DNA of 64,000 nucleotides from Natronococcus sp. A-GB7 (GCF_029688865.1 NZ_JARUKV010000011.1:1-64000); one strand, 5' to 3'. Numbered from the stretch's first letter, positions 17,199 to 26,415 are shown. Program-made: numbers and translations. Notes: a model not told the origin generated them from the sequence alone.

Positions 17199-18116
17199 CT
17201 AGCGGTCGGTCGCTCGAGCGGTTTGCATCCCGTCGCTGTTGTAGGCCGAACCCAATCGCCCTCGAGCGTCGATGGCGATGACGCCGGCGGTCGCACCGGT
17301 GAGCTCGGCGAACTCCTCGATCGCGAGCTCCGCGGCGGCGTCGGCGTCGAGGCCGCGCTCGACGTGGCCGGCGACCCGCCTCGAGAGCGTTGCCCGCGCG
17401 ATGTCCTCGCCGGCGCCGGTCGCGCTGACCGCCGCTGAAGGACAGCAGTAAAAGCCCGAGCCGACCTGCGGGACGTCGCCGACGCGGCCGGCGAGCGCGA
17501 GCCAGCGCCCACCCGTGGACGTCGCCGCGGCGAGGGCCTCGCCGTCGAACGCGACCGCGCCGACGGTGTCGTGATCGAGGTCCGTGGCGTCCGCATCGGT
17601 CTCGGACCGGTCCTCGTCGCGGCCATCGGGATCCGTTCGGCCGTACCGTTCGCGGATCCACTCGAGTTCGCTCTCGGTACCGCCGCTCGGCGGTTCGAGG
17701 GCGGCCCACTTCTCACGCGTACGCTCGGACCAGAGATCGACGTCCGTCTCGACGCCGAAGGCGTCGGCCAGCGAGACGGCGTGGTCGCCCGAGACGAACC
17801 CGTGGGGCGTCTCCTCCATGACGAGTCGAGCGACCTCGACGGCGTGTTCGACGTCGGGCATCGAGCAGGCCGCGCCGACCGAGCGGTCGTCGGTCATGAT
17901 TCCCGCGTCGGTACGAATCTGACCGTCGCTCTGGACCGCGCTGCCGACGCCCGCGTTGAATCGGGGCGAGGACTCGAGGACGCCGACCGCGGCCTCGACG
18001 GCGCCGACCGTGGTCGCTCGCTCGGCGCCGGTTTCGGCCGCCCGCTCGAGTACCTGCCGTCTCTGTTCCGGCTCTTCCGGCGTGCTCCCGGCGCCGCCGT
18101 GGACGAGTAGCTGCAT
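17199..18116 (-). CDS. Isoaspartyl peptidase / L-asparaginase type 2 (Ntn hydrolase)
   Basis: 305 residues. The N-terminal MQLLVHGGAGS and NAGVGSAVQSDG match plant-type asparaginases/isoaspartyl peptidases. Autoproteolysis before Thr184 (HDTVGAVAF) should create the catalytic N-terminal threonine. The oxyanion and substrate elements GRVGDVPQVGSGFY and SATGAGEDIAR follow. An acidic insert (about residues 160-180) precedes the cleavage site. The start at 18116 is used because family homology begins with that Met. The role is removal of isoaspartyl dipeptides or asparagine hydrolysis. Confidence 0.9.
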   Translation of the reverse strand: MQLLVHGGAGSTPEEPEQRRQVLERAAETGAERATTVGAVEAAVGVLESSPRFNAGVGSAVQSDGQIRTDAGIMTDDRSVGAACSMPDVEHAVEVARLVMEETPHGFVSGDHAVSLADAFGVETDVDLWSERTREKWAALEPPSGGTESELEWIRERYGRTDPDGRDEDRSETDADATDLDHDTVGAVAFDGEALAAATSTGGRWLALAGRVGDVPQVGSGFYCCPSAAVSATGAGEDIARATLSRRVAGHVERGLDADAAAELAIEEFAELTGATAGVIAIDARGRLGSAYNSDGMQTARATDR

Positions 18117-18208
18117 ACCGACTTCTGGTGAGGCGAGCACGGTAACGGTTTCGCGACGCCCCGAAACCCTACACACTTACTAGCCGGGGCTGAGTAACAC
18201 CGTGGAGG

Positions 18209-18499
18209 ATGACGTCGGCCCTCCTGCTCGCCGGATTCTGTGCCGCGATGACCGTCCTCGCCGTCAGTCGGCTGCTCGTCAGCGACGAGCCCACCCCGTA
18301 TCAGGGCGGAATCGCACTCCTCGTGTTCGGGATCACGCTGCTAGCCGGGTTCTGGAGCGCGAGCAGACTGGGGTGGTCGACGGCGACGGGACGGCTGCTA
18401 CTCGGAGCGGGCGGCGGCGGTATCGCAGTCGTCGGCGCCGCCCTCCTCGTCCGACACTGGGAGACGGCGACCGACGGAGCGGACGACCCGACACCGTAA
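18209..18499 (+). CDS. Hypothetical small membrane protein
   Basis: 96 residues with three hydrophobic helices (about 4-22, 35-52, 64-80) and a short acidic C-terminus. It is divergent from the isoaspartyl peptidase gene. No family recognised; the compositional pattern and helix spacing are the only evidence besides the clean reading frame. Confidence 0.6.
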   Translation: MTSALLLAGFCAAMTVLAVSRLLVSDEPTPYQGGIALLVFGITLLAGFWSASRLGWSTATGRLLLGAGGGGIAVVGAALLVRHWETATDGADDPTP

Positions 18500-18696
18500 T
18501 CGCCGTTCGTCGCAGGTAGGTTCGACAACCGACGAATCGGAGTGTCACGATCGAAACTGTGTTTTACCGGTATGAGGGGTCCTCGGGCGGATTTTTCGAC
18601 GATCGGCTGCGGTCGGCCGGCTGACGGGGAAAATCCGGCGCAACATCGACGGAAATGGGAGCCCTTTTAGCCCCATCGGAGCACGATACAGACGAG

Positions 18697-19959
<1,263 letters not shown>

Positions 19960-19972
19960 ACAGTTTCGAACG

Positions 19973-20040
19973 ATCAGGTGCCTTCGGCACCTGATGATAT
20001 CGAGACGCTCTCGTAGAGAGCGCTCTGATCTGTCTTTTTT
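19973..20040 (+). terminator. Double-hairpin terminator after icd
   Basis: A perfect hairpin with 10-bp arms (atcaggtgcc / ggcacctgat, loop ttc) occupies 19973-19995. A second one (gctctc / gagagc, loop gta) is at 20007-20021, and a T6 run is at 20035-20040. This resembles an intrinsic terminator, which is uncommon in this clarity in haloarchaea. Confidence 0.65.
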
Positions 20041-20304
20041 GATCTGCCGGTGCTCGAGGAGCAGTTTAGGTGGAGAATAGCCTCGTTTCGGCCGGACCGC
20101 CGGAGTACGCGGTTCCGTTTTAGAGACGACATAGTGACGGGCTTTAAAAATCAGGACGAATTCTTCCTTATAGAAACCGTATTACCCGGGTAGATACGTT
20201 CGACAACTCCGAAGATCGCTCTCGTATCTATCAGTTTCGTCGAGTGTTACGAGAGATATAGAGAAGATTATGAAGTACCATCGAAGAGACGTCGGAACGA
20301 AGAC
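20041..20304. other. Non-coding, AT-richer spacer before the deacetylase pair
   Basis: 264 bases between the icd terminator and the first small upstream ORF. The stretch 20140-20180 (gctttaaaaatcagg, ttccttatagaaacc) is unusually AT-rich and contains two TATA-like candidates. The sequence around 20255-20280 (gagatatagagaagatt) lies 25-50 bp before the small ORF and could be its promoter. I see no gene in it. Confidence 0.4.
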
Positions 20305-20466
20305 ATGATACTCGAGGGAGTACACAATCGAATCTCGACGGGGGGACGCTACCGCTCGGTCGGTGTCGACGAAACCGAGCGAATCGAGGACAGCGCGTAC
20401 GGGCGACGAACGGGCGCGGGGATCGGGGGATCTCCGAGGCGATCGTCGACTCGAGGTAAGCCGTAG
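20305..20466 (+). CDS. 53-residue conserved upstream ORF, copy 1
   Basis: An ATG-started ORF of 53 codons whose TAG stop is followed immediately by the ATG of the deacetylase (TAG|ATG). The peptide is basic and Arg-rich (GRYRS near residues 14-18, TRGKP at the end), unlike the acidic haloarchaeal norm. An ORF of exactly the same length precedes the second deacetylase. By my alignment 26 of 53 residues are identical with no gaps, and at least nine identical residues use different third-position bases, which points to protein-level constraint. It could be a leader peptide for translational coupling or a small partner protein. Family unknown. Confidence 0.5.
   Translation: MILEGVHNRISTGGRYRSVGVDETERIEDSAYGRRTGAGIGGSPRRSSTRGKP
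20353..20381 (+). promoter_or_regulatory. Inverted repeat inside upstream ORF, copy 1
   Basis: cgctcggt (20353-20360) and accgagcg (20374-20381) are perfect 8-bp inverted repeats with a 13-base loop. An equivalent stem with two compensated base pairs occurs at the same place in copy 2 (21747-21775). It may be an RNA structure in the leader. Confidence 0.35.
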
Positions 20467-21567
20467 ATGCGCCGACGGAACCTGCTGGCGGTCGCCGGGG
20501 TCACCGCAGCCGGCGGCGCCGCTACCGCGTACGGAGTCTCACAACGCGATTCGGGTGACGGCGGCGACAGCGACGACAGCCGGAACGAGTCGGACGGAGA
20601 CGGGGACGACGAGTCGGAAAGCGAGGAGTCGAGCGACGAGTCGGCAGACGAGGAAGCCGACGACGAACAGGCCGACGACCTCGAGGAACGGCTCGAGGGC
20701 AGCGAGGGGATGCTCGTGTTCACGTACGACGACAGCCCGATCGAGGACTACACGCTCACCTACCAGGTCCACCAGGAGTACGACGTTCCCGGCTGCGTCG
20801 CGGCCTGTCCTGGCTGGATGCAAGATGACGGCGGCGGCGAGTACCTTTCTCCGGACCAGCTTCGCGAGATGCACGACGACGGCTGGGGGGTCATGTCCCA
20901 CACGTACTACCACCGCGCGCTCGGGAAGATCCAGCTAACCGAGACGGCTCAGGAGGGCGACGACCGCATCTACGTCGAGGCCAACCGCCACGCGGATATC
21001 GAGGATGATCCGCTGGTGATCTTCGACGACGAGAACAGAACGACCGCGACCGTCGCCGGCGGTGGGAGCGACTCCACCGGGGAGTACGTCGAACTCGCCG
21101 AACCGCTCGAGGAGACGATCGACGCCTCGGGCCACGTCAGGTATCCGGAGGAGTTCATGCAGGACATCCTCGACGAGACGGACGCGCAGCTCGAGGAGTG
21201 GGGACTCCCGGTGCTCGGGTTCGTCTACACGTACACGCGATACCACGGGCTCATCGAGGATCTCGTTCGGGACCACTACGAGGCCGTCGCGAACCACCGC
21301 TTCGGCGGCGGCCACAACGAGATCGACGGCCTCGATCCGACGGCGATGCAACGGATGTACGTCGAAACCGATCGCGCGACTGAGGAGGAGATCGAGGAGT
21401 TCATGCAGACCGCCGCCGAGGACGACGTGCTCTCGATCGTCGGCGGCCACTCACACTTCGAGACGATCACCGAGGAGCGACTCCGGTACACGATCGAGAC
21501 CGCTCTCGAACACGACCTCGCGATCGTCACGATGGAGGAGGCGCTCGGCGAACTCGAACTCCGTTAA
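20467..21567 (+). CDS. Tat-exported polysaccharide-deacetylase-like protein, copy 1
   Basis: 366 residues. The N-terminus MRRRNLLAVAGVTAAGG is a twin-arginine-type signal, followed by an acidic linker (residues ~30-78). The catalytic domain shows CE4-like motifs: FTYDDS with Asp88 and Asp89, and SHTYYHR with His145 and His149 (HTxxH), so the metal triad Asp-His-His appears intact. A beta-rich insert of about 70 residues (roughly 155-225), absent from typical deacetylases, separates these motifs from GFVYTYTRYHG. The substrate is unknown; removal of acetyl groups from a surface or extracellular glycan is inferred. Tandem paralogue of the next gene. Confidence 0.75.
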   Translation: MRRRNLLAVAGVTAAGGAATAYGVSQRDSGDGGDSDDSRNESDGDGDDESESEESSDESADEEADDEQADDLEERLEGSEGMLVFTYDDSPIEDYTLTYQVHQEYDVPGCVAACPGWMQDDGGGEYLSPDQLREMHDDGWGVMSHTYYHRALGKIQLTETAQEGDDRIYVEANRHADIEDDPLVIFDDENRTTATVAGGGSDSTGEYVELAEPLEETIDASGHVRYPEEFMQDILDETDAQLEEWGLPVLGFVYTYTRYHGLIEDLVRDHYEAVANHRFGGGHNEIDGLDPTAMQRMYVETDRATEEEIEEFMQTAAEDDVLSIVGGHSHFETITEERLRYTIETALEHDLAIVTMEEALGELELR

Positions 21568-21698
21568 CACCGATTTCGACGATCACTTTGGCTCGGCCGT
21601 GTCGACGGATCAACGTCAGTCCTCTCGGGCTCGACGAACGCCACGAGAGAGATGGAGAGCATTATAACGTCGCGCAGGTGAACTGTCTGAACAAGGAT
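21568..21698. other. Spacer between deacetylase copies
   Basis: 131 bases from the stop of copy 1 to the second small ORF. The frame of the small ORF stays open upstream to an ATG at 21588, but similarity to copy 1 begins only at 21699. AT-rich gcattataacg (about 21659-21669) lies 30-40 bp before 21699 and may be a promoter element. Confidence 0.35.
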
Positions 21699-21860
21699 AT
21701 GACATTCCAGGGGGTGTGCAGTCGGATCTCGAAGGGGGAGCGATACCGTTCGACCAGAACCGACCGGCTCGAACGAACCGAAGACGGCGCGAACGGGCGA
21801 TCAACGGGTACCAGGACCGAAGCCGCCTCGAATCGGTGGCCGACTCGAGGTGAACCGTAG
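21699..21860 (+). CDS. 53-residue conserved upstream ORF, copy 2
   Basis: Same length and position as the ORF before copy 1, again ending TAG directly before the deacetylase ATG. Conserved blocks with copy 1 are GV..RIS.G.RYRS (residues 5-18), ER.ED.A.GR.TG (25-37) and TRG.P (49-53). Synonymous differences at the shared codons (for example GGA/GGG, GTA/GTG, CGC/CGT, GAG/GAA) suggest selection on the peptide rather than only on the DNA. The longer ATG at 21588 is not favoured because copy 1 has no counterpart. Function unknown. Confidence 0.5.
   Translation: MTFQGVCSRISKGERYRSTRTDRLERTEDGANGRSTGTRTEAASNRWPTRGEP
21747..21775 (+). promoter_or_regulatory. Inverted repeat inside upstream ORF, copy 2
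   Basis: cgttcga (21747-21753) pairs with tcgaacg (21769-21775). Relative to copy 1, pairs three and seven of the stem changed on both sides (C-G to T-A and G-C to A-T), so pairing is kept although sequence changed. Two pairs are weak statistical evidence. Confidence 0.35.
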
Positions 21861-22937
21861 ATGCGCCGCCGGAATCTGCTGGCGGTCGCCGGGGTCACCG
21901 CAGCCGGCGGCGCCGCTACCGCGTACGGAGTCTCACAGCGGGATACGGGCGAAGACGGTGACAGCGACGACGGTCGGAACGAGTCGGACGGAGACGGGGA
22001 CGGCGAGTCGGCGGACGAGGAAGCCGACGACGAACGGGCCGACGACCTCGAGGAACGGCTCGAGGGCAGCGAGGGGATGCTCGTCTTCACCTACGACGAC
22101 AGCCCGATCGAGGACTACACGTTCACTTACCAGGTTCACCAGGAGTACGAGGTTCCGGGCTGTCTCGCCGTCTGCCCCGGTCTGATGGAACAGGATTCTG
22201 ACGCGTATCTCGAACCCGATCAGCTGGTCGAGATCTACGAGGCTGGGTGGACCGTCATGTCCCACACCTACGAACACCGGGCGCTGGGACACACGCCTCT
22301 AACCGAAGCTGCAGACGAGGGCGACGACCGGGTCTCCGTCGAGTGGGGTCGACACGGCGAGTTCGAATCGGATCCACTCGTCGTGTTCGACGACGACGGC
22401 GCCTACAACACGACGTCGGTCGCCGGCGGCGGCGGCACTGATTCGACCGATGCGTACGTCGATCTCGAGGAGCCCCTGAGCGAAACGGTCAGCGCCGACG
22501 GCTATCTCAGACATCCGGAGGAGTTCGTACAGGATATCCTCGATCGGACCGACGACCGACTCGCCGAGTGGGGGATCGACGTCACCGGGTTCGTCTATAC
22601 GTACGACCGCTACCACGGCGTCGTCGAGGAGATCGTCCGCGATCAGTACGACGCCGTCGCGAACCATCGGTACGGCGGCGGCCACAACGAGATCGACGGC
22701 CTCGACCCGACGACGATGCAACGGATGTACATCGAGACCGACAAGACGAGCGAGGACGAGATCGACGAGTTCGTGCAAACCGCTGCGGACGAGCGGGTTC
22801 TCTCGATCGTCGGCGCCCACTCCCAGTTCGAAACGTTCACCGAGGAACGCCTCGAGTACACCATCGAAGCCGCCCTCGAGAACGATCTGGCGATCGTCAC
22901 GCTCGACGAGGCGCTCGCGGAGCTGGGGTACCTGTAA
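21861..22937 (+). CDS. Tat-exported polysaccharide-deacetylase-like protein, copy 2
   Basis: 358 residues with the same plan as copy 1: MRRRNLLAVAG Tat-type signal, acidic linker, FTYDDS with Asp79/Asp80, SHTYEHR with His135/His139, a beta-rich insert (roughly 145-215) and GFVYTYDRYHG. The C-terminal half contains NHRYGGGHNEIDGLDPTTMQ, almost identical between copies. The 62 bases coding most of the signal peptide are identical to copy 1, while the mature parts differ at many codons. This suggests conversion or export-signal constraint. Not an exact duplicate, so the two may act on different glycans. Confidence 0.75.
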   Translation: MRRRNLLAVAGVTAAGGAATAYGVSQRDTGEDGDSDDGRNESDGDGDGESADEEADDERADDLEERLEGSEGMLVFTYDDSPIEDYTFTYQVHQEYEVPGCLAVCPGLMEQDSDAYLEPDQLVEIYEAGWTVMSHTYEHRALGHTPLTEAADEGDDRVSVEWGRHGEFESDPLVVFDDDGAYNTTSVAGGGGTDSTDAYVDLEEPLSETVSADGYLRHPEEFVQDILDRTDDRLAEWGIDVTGFVYTYDRYHGVVEEIVRDQYDAVANHRYGGGHNEIDGLDPTTMQRMYIETDKTSEDEIDEFVQTAADERVLSIVGAHSQFETFTEERLEYTIEAALENDLAIVTLDEALAELGYL

Positions 22938-22994
22938 CCTCGTCGCCCGATCGGACCGTAACGCTCTCGAGTCGCCTCGCCGTAGCCGCCTGCC

Positions 22995-23423
22995 ATGATC
23001 GAAACCCGGGTCGTCGACTCGGACACCGAGCGCGAGGACGCCCTCGCCGTTCGCCACGCGGTGTTCGTCGAGGAACAGGGCGTCGACGAGGACCTCGAGT
23101 ACGACGAACACGATTCCGAGGCCGTCCACTTCGTCGCCTACGACGGAGACGAGCCCGTCGGCGCCGCACGGCTCCGGGAGCTCGAGGACGGCGTCGGCAA
23201 GGTCGAGCGGGTGGCCGTCCTCGAACCGCGACGAGGTGAGGGGATCGGTCGGGAGCTGATGGCCGTCCTCGAGGGGCGGGCTCGAGCGGACGGGTTCGAC
23301 GAGCTGAAGCTCCACTCCCAGACGCACGCGGCCGACTTCTACGCGGAGCTGGAGTACGACCGATACGGCGAGCCGTTCGAGGAGGCCGGCATTCCCCACG
23401 TGAAGATGCGAACGGAGCTGTAG
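22995..23423 (+). CDS. GNAT N-acetyltransferase, ElaA-like
   Basis: 142 residues. VRHAVFVEEQGVDEDLEYD near the N-terminus is typical of ElaA-type GNAT proteins. The acetyl-CoA binding motif A is VERVAVLEPRRGEGIGREL (R-R-G-E-G-I-G, residues ~75-82), and LHSQTHAADFYAELEYDRYG is the C-terminal strand-helix. Cytoplasmic acetyltransferase with unknown acceptor. It follows the second deacetylase by 57 bp but has no evident functional link. Confidence 0.85.
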   Translation: MIETRVVDSDTEREDALAVRHAVFVEEQGVDEDLEYDEHDSEAVHFVAYDGDEPVGAARLRELEDGVGKVERVAVLEPRRGEGIGRELMAVLEGRARADGFDELKLHSQTHAADFYAELEYDRYGEPFEEAGIPHVKMRTEL

Positions 23424-23441
23424 CTGCGAGCGGAGCCGTCG

Positions 23442-24821
23442 CTACCCCGAACGGGCGCGAAGCCGATCCCGACTCGCAGTCCAGAGGATCCCGACGATCG
23501 CGAGCGCCATCGCCGCGGCGAAGGCGACAACGAACACCGCGGTCGGGTCGCCCGCCGACGCCGCCGGCAGCTCCTCGAGGACGAACTCGCCCGCCAGCAC
23601 GGCCGCCACCGCGAATAGGACGAGGCCGCCGACGTTCTCGAGGCGGGAGTTCGTCTCGCCGACGACGTCGGCGTCGTTCAACAGGACAAGGATCACCGCG
23701 AGCGCGAAGGGGGTCCCGACGAGGCCGAAGGCGAGCACGAGCACGAGCAGCTCGAAGAAAGCGCCCTCGAGGAAGGCGCCGATCGCCGAGGCGAGCGCGA
23801 CGACGACGAGCGCGGTCCGGTAGCGCGGGTCCTCGACGGACTGGTCCCAGCCGAGCTTATCGGCCAGCAGGTACGGTGGCACGATCGTGTTACCCCCGAG
23901 CGTCGAGACCGCGGCACCCCACAATCCCAGCAGGAACAGCCAGGTCGCGTATTCGCCGGCGACCGGGCCGAGCGCCTGGGCGGCCTGGATCTCGTCGAGA
24001 GTCGCGGGATCGACGACCCCCGGTAACACGCTCGCCGCGACCAGAAAGACCGCGAGACTGAAGATCCCGAAGGCGACGAGCATCGAGCTGACGACGTCGA
24101 AGCGGGCGATCCCGCGGTCGCGCTCGGTCCAGCCGCGGGCGCGCATCGTGTAGCTTTGCATCGTCAGCAGCGTGATGTGGACCGCGCCGCCGAGGACGCC
24201 CGCGGCGACGACCGCCCCGCCGACGCCGGCCGGCATCGAGGGGACGAGCCCGGTCGCGGCCTCGGTCGGATCGATCGGCACGACGAACGCCGAGACGACG
24301 AACGCGAGCACCACGAGTGAGACGAGCAGCTTCGCGCCGAGTTCCGCGACCCTGTAACCCCCACCCGCGAGTCCAAGTGCGAGAATCACCGCCCAGGTCA
24401 CGCCCCAGAGTCGAGGATCGGCCAGTGCGGCGACGCCCGCCGTGCCGACGATCGTCGCGCTGACGTCGGCCAGCGTCTTCATGATCACCAGCTGTGCGAG
24501 TCCCGCCGCGAGCACGACGTCGATCACGAGCACCCAGGCCCAGACGGAGCCGAGGTGGTCCTCGACGACGGCGACGATTCCCGCCTCAGTGAGCAGACCG
24601 AGCCGCATCGCCAGGTACTGGCCGACGGTTCCCAGGATCGCCGAGAGAACGACGACCCACAGCAGGGTGTAGCCGAAGCTCGCGCCCGCGACGAGCAAAC
24701 TGACCATCGTCGCCGGCCCCGCGGCGATCGCGCCCGCGAGCCAGGTCGGCCCCAGTCGCTCGAGATAGCCCGTCACGCGCCCGATTCCCCAGCGATCCGA
24801 CGATCGCGTCTCCGTTCCCAT
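23442..24821 (-). CDS. NRAMP-related membrane carrier lacking the canonical metal motifs
   Basis: 459 residues with about eleven hydrophobic helices and clear NRAMP-type context around helix 1 (LGPTWLAGAIAAGPATMVSL, then SFGYTLLWVV). The canonical helix-1 DPGN is GPAT here. In helix 6 the canonical A-x-M-P-H region reads GGAVHITLL, so the metal-coordinating Asp, Asn and Met are missing while the His is kept. The start at 24821 (MGTETRSSDRWG) is chosen at the beginning of homology. It may transport Mg, another cation, or an organic solute; Mn/Fe transport is not supported. Confidence 0.75.
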   Translation of the reverse strand: MGTETRSSDRWGIGRVTGYLERLGPTWLAGAIAAGPATMVSLLVAGASFGYTLLWVVVLSAILGTVGQYLAMRLGLLTEAGIVAVVEDHLGSVWAWVLVIDVVLAAGLAQLVIMKTLADVSATIVGTAGVAALADPRLWGVTWAVILALGLAGGGYRVAELGAKLLVSLVVLAFVVSAFVVPIDPTEAATGLVPSMPAGVGGAVVAAGVLGGAVHITLLTMQSYTMRARGWTERDRGIARFDVVSSMLVAFGIFSLAVFLVAASVLPGVVDPATLDEIQAAQALGPVAGEYATWLFLLGLWGAAVSTLGGNTIVPPYLLADKLGWDQSVEDPRYRTALVVVALASAIGAFLEGAFFELLVLVLAFGLVGTPFALAVILVLLNDADVVGETNSRLENVGGLVLFAVAAVLAGEFVLEELPAASAGDPTAVFVVAFAAAMALAIVGILWTASRDRLRARSG

Positions 24822-24891
24822 CGGTGTCCCTTTCGGCGAGACCGATATAACTCCGTGGTATTCTCCTGTGAAGAGGCGACGGAGACGCCCG

Positions 24892-26280
24892 TCAGTCGTC
24901 GCTCGGAACGCGGTCCGTCGCGGACGCATCCGACGCGAACGCCGCGGACGGCCGCGAGACGAACGCGAGCGCGAGGAGGCCGAAGGCGAGCAGCACCAGC
25001 GCGACCGGGCCGGCGACCTCGCCGTAGCCGGCTTCTGGATCGATGCCGATCGCAGCGGCGCCACTCAGAAACGCGACGGCGACGGCCGCGGCTGGAAGGG
25101 AGGCTCGAGCCGGAATCGCGGGCGGGCGAGGGACGCGTCCGGCGACGGCGTCCAGGCTCGCGTGACGGCCGGCGAGGGTGGCGGCGACGATGGCGCTCGC
25201 GAAGACGAGTGGGGCGAGGCGAACGAGGCCGAGCGCCGTCAGCAGTGTCAGGTAGCCGACGGCAGCGGCTCCCGCGACTCGCGTCCGATAGCCCACGAGC
25301 AGGGCGATTCCGACGGCGGTCTGGACGGCGGCGAACGCGAGAACCCACGCGCTCATCGCCGGCAGCACGGCCAGTTCGATGAACGCGCTCACCGGGGCGA
25401 CGTGCGACGCGGCGATCGCCTCGAACACCTCGGCCTGGGCCTCGGCGCTCGCCCAGCCCGGCAGGGCGTTCGCACCCGGTTCCGATCGGACGACGATCTC
25501 CTGGAGGAACCGGTAGCCGACGAAGACCCGGAGCGCGTCGGCGGCGACCGACGTCGGGTTCGCTCCGCGGTAGACGTACGAGAGGCCGCCGGCGGCGAGC
25601 CCGGCGAAGACGGTCAGCTCGAGGCTCGTGAGGTGGACGCGGGTCCCGACGGTTTCGGGAATCGAGAGCAGGTAGTACGCGCCGACGACGGCGATCGCCG
25701 CGGCCAGCGGCGGATACCAGGCCCGTCGGATCGGCAGCGGCGCGTTGACGGCCCGGGTGAGTCGACCGATCGCGTCAGGACGGTTCCAGAGGAGCCCATC
25801 GAAGCCGTAGTAGCGGCCGGCGTTCGCGACGAAGGCGAACGCGATCGGGACGGTAAACAGCGGCGACGTCCGGATCATCCCGAGTTGAAACACCGGGAGG
25901 AAGTAGACGATCCCGAGTAGGGCCGCCGGGCGCGTCCAGAGACCGAGTATCAGCCCGAGTGCGGTCGCGATCTGTGCGGCAAGCGCCAGGGCCGTCCAGA
26001 GTTCGGGAGCCGGAAGGACGACGGCCTCGAGTAGCGCCGCGAACCAGCCGAACGTCCCCTCCTCGATCGCCTGCTCGGAGACCCCGTACACCTCCGCGCC
26101 GGCGTCGGCGCCGACCCACTCGGGGTTCGGCCCGGTGGTGATCCAGCCGAGTTTCCACCAGCCGCCGAGCGTCAGTTCGTACAACACCAGGAGTCCGGCG
26201 AAGATCCGCGCGAACGCGATCCAGGGTCCCGCATGGTCGTCGACGAGCGGTTCGGCCACGTCGTTCGTACTGTTTAACAT
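24892..26280 (-). CDS. Duplicated DoxX/TQO-type membrane protein
   Basis: 462 residues with about ten membrane helices. Two DoxX-like units can be seen: one near residues 18-160 (FARIFAGLLVLYELTLGGWWKLGW ... FVANAGRYYGFD) and one near 255-390 (LRVFVGYRFLQEIVV ... YLTLLTALG). DoxX/DoxD proteins relate to thiosulfate:quinone oxidoreductase subunits and to other quinone- or thiol-linked membrane proteins. Which activity applies is unknown. The ATG at 26280 has a strong AT-rich promoter with TTATTAATA-type sequence about 25 bp upstream. Confidence 0.65.
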   Translation of the reverse strand: MLNSTNDVAEPLVDDHAGPWIAFARIFAGLLVLYELTLGGWWKLGWITTGPNPEWVGADAGAEVYGVSEQAIEEGTFGWFAALLEAVVLPAPELWTALALAAQIATALGLILGLWTRPAALLGIVYFLPVFQLGMIRTSPLFTVPIAFAFVANAGRYYGFDGLLWNRPDAIGRLTRAVNAPLPIRRAWYPPLAAAIAVVGAYYLLSIPETVGTRVHLTSLELTVFAGLAAGGLSYVYRGANPTSVAADALRVFVGYRFLQEIVVRSEPGANALPGWASAEAQAEVFEAIAASHVAPVSAFIELAVLPAMSAWVLAFAAVQTAVGIALLVGYRTRVAGAAAVGYLTLLTALGLVRLAPLVFASAIVAATLAGRHASLDAVAGRVPRPPAIPARASLPAAAVAVAFLSGAAAIGIDPEAGYGEVAGPVALVLLAFGLLALAFVSRPSAAFASDASATDRVPSDD

Positions 26281-26301
26281 CTACTTGTCTAATTTTAGTA
26301 C

Positions 26302-26310
26302 TTATTAATA
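26302..26310 (-). promoter_or_regulatory. TATA box of the DoxX-type gene
   Basis: ttattaata lies 22-30 bp before the ATG at 26280 inside an AT-rich island (26281-26340) that contrasts with the surrounding GC-rich DNA. The spacing fits a leaderless transcript on the - strand. Confidence 0.55.
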
Positions 26311-26415
26311 ACTTAATCGATTTGGTTATTATATTCGGCGATCGGGTGCCGTCGCTGGTAGACGGAACAGCGACCACTCCGCTCGCAGATCCGCTCGAGA
26401 AAACGGCTTCGTCCG

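Noticed and set aside
21588-21698. Longer version of the second small ORF starting at 21588
   Set aside because: No matching sequence precedes copy 1; similarity starts exactly at the inner ATG of both copies.
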